From an uncultured Bacteroidota bacterium (GTDB taxonomy: Bacteria > Bacteroidota > Bacteroidia > AKYH767-A > JABDAW01): DNA of 33,679 nt. Made by a program: the position numbers and the translations under genes. The stretch lies in contig CAIWCG010000124.1 of NCBI GenBank assembly GCA_903911135.1, positions 1 through 33,679 on the forward strand, given 5' to 3'. Below, one piece after another: positions 33,376 to 33,679 of this stretch; within the stretch, counting starts at the first letter, position 1, and every line of letters begins with the position of its first letter. The notes beneath the pieces are model-generated. The model ran no database searches. It was not told the origin of the DNA and was given only the letters and a program-made list of their open reading frames with translations.

Positions 33376-33607
33376 CTCATAATTGGAATTGTTACGCTCA
33401 TAAGAGGCATCGGAGCTCTCATAATTGGCATTGTTGCTCTCATAATTGACATCGGAGCGCTCATAATTGGCATCGGAGCGCTCATAATTGGTATTGTTGT
33501 ACTCATAAGAGGCATCGGTGAACTCATAATTGGTATTGTTGCTCTCATAATTGGCATCGGTGAACTCATAATTTGGCATTGTTGCTCTCATAATTGGCAT
33601 CGGTGAA
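33376..33607. repeat. 21-bp tandem array 6, two alternating unit types (11 units)
   Basis: Eleven units beginning CTCATAATTGG, all 21 bases except one of 22 (33565-33586). Units alternate between an ATTGTTGCT ending and an ATCGGTGAA or ATCGGAGCG ending, so there is a partial 42-base higher-order repeat. The array lies upstream of the 31405-33084 gene and just before the family C hairpin. Open frames on the minus strand encode NYE-rich low-complexity peptides; I do not call them genes. Confidence 0.9.
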
Positions 33608-33640
33608 CTCATAATTTGGGTTTTCGTGTCCATTTTTAAT

Positions 33641-33663
33641 GGTCTGGATTGCAAATCCAGACC
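33641..33663. repeat. Short hairpin repeat, family C copy 2
   Basis: A perfect 10-bp stem, GGTCTGGATT / AATCCAGACC, with loop GCA. It closely matches 140-161. It directly follows array 6 and lies at the right edge of the window. Confidence 0.7.
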
Positions 33664-33679
33664 AGCTGGGTGGTGAACC

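Overview
The window is bacterial and almost certainly from a Bacteroidota (Bacteroidetes) genome. It is A/T-rich. Six genes encode secreted proteins that end in type IX secretion (T9SS) sorting domains. Several genes carry the phylum-specific promoter form TTTG-N19-TAnnTTTG, and Shine-Dalgarno sequences are largely absent. The housekeeping genes (eno, efp, asd, a eukaryotic-type citrate synthase) fit this placement. I cannot name the genus from sequence alone.

Layout, left to right. 1-601: hairpin repeats, a 21-bp tandem array and a terminator. 602-4909 (-): a very large secreted adhesin-like protein with about 17 Ig-like repeats. 5306-12422 (-): a surface-polysaccharide nucleotide-sugar locus (Gfo/Idh/MocA oxidoreductase, nucleotide-sugar 6-dehydrogenase, dTDP-glucose 4,6-dehydratase, 4-epimerase, CpsB-like phosphatase). 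It is interrupted by a toxin-antitoxin pair lying between two copies of the rfbB 3' end and by a divergent T9SS gene. 13100-16141: two convergent secreted-protein genes (a Kelch-type propeller, and a lamin-tail protein with a gliding-type C-terminus). 16241-23038: core metabolism and translation (asd, ACP phosphodiesterase, efp, a periplasmic hypothetical, citrate synthase, a small membrane protein, eno). 24267-29099 (+): a 1610-residue T9SS protein. 29247-30401 (+): homogentisate dioxygenase. 30833-31296 (-): a second toxin-antitoxin pair. 31405-33084 (-): a SprB/PKD-type T9SS protein.

The most unusual content is between the genes. Six intergenic arrays have unrelated sequences but the same 21-bp (or 42-bp) period, almost without indels; the longest keeps one register over 19 units. 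Three arrays are built of dyad-symmetric units. Four of the six arrays sit next to hairpin-rich dispersed elements. In one such family, two copies differ by compensatory changes in three stems, so structure rather than sequence appears to be conserved. Both toxin-antitoxin pairs lie between short direct repeats taken from the 3' end, or the terminator, of the gene upstream of them. I see no tRNA, rRNA, CRISPR array, transposase or integrase in the window.
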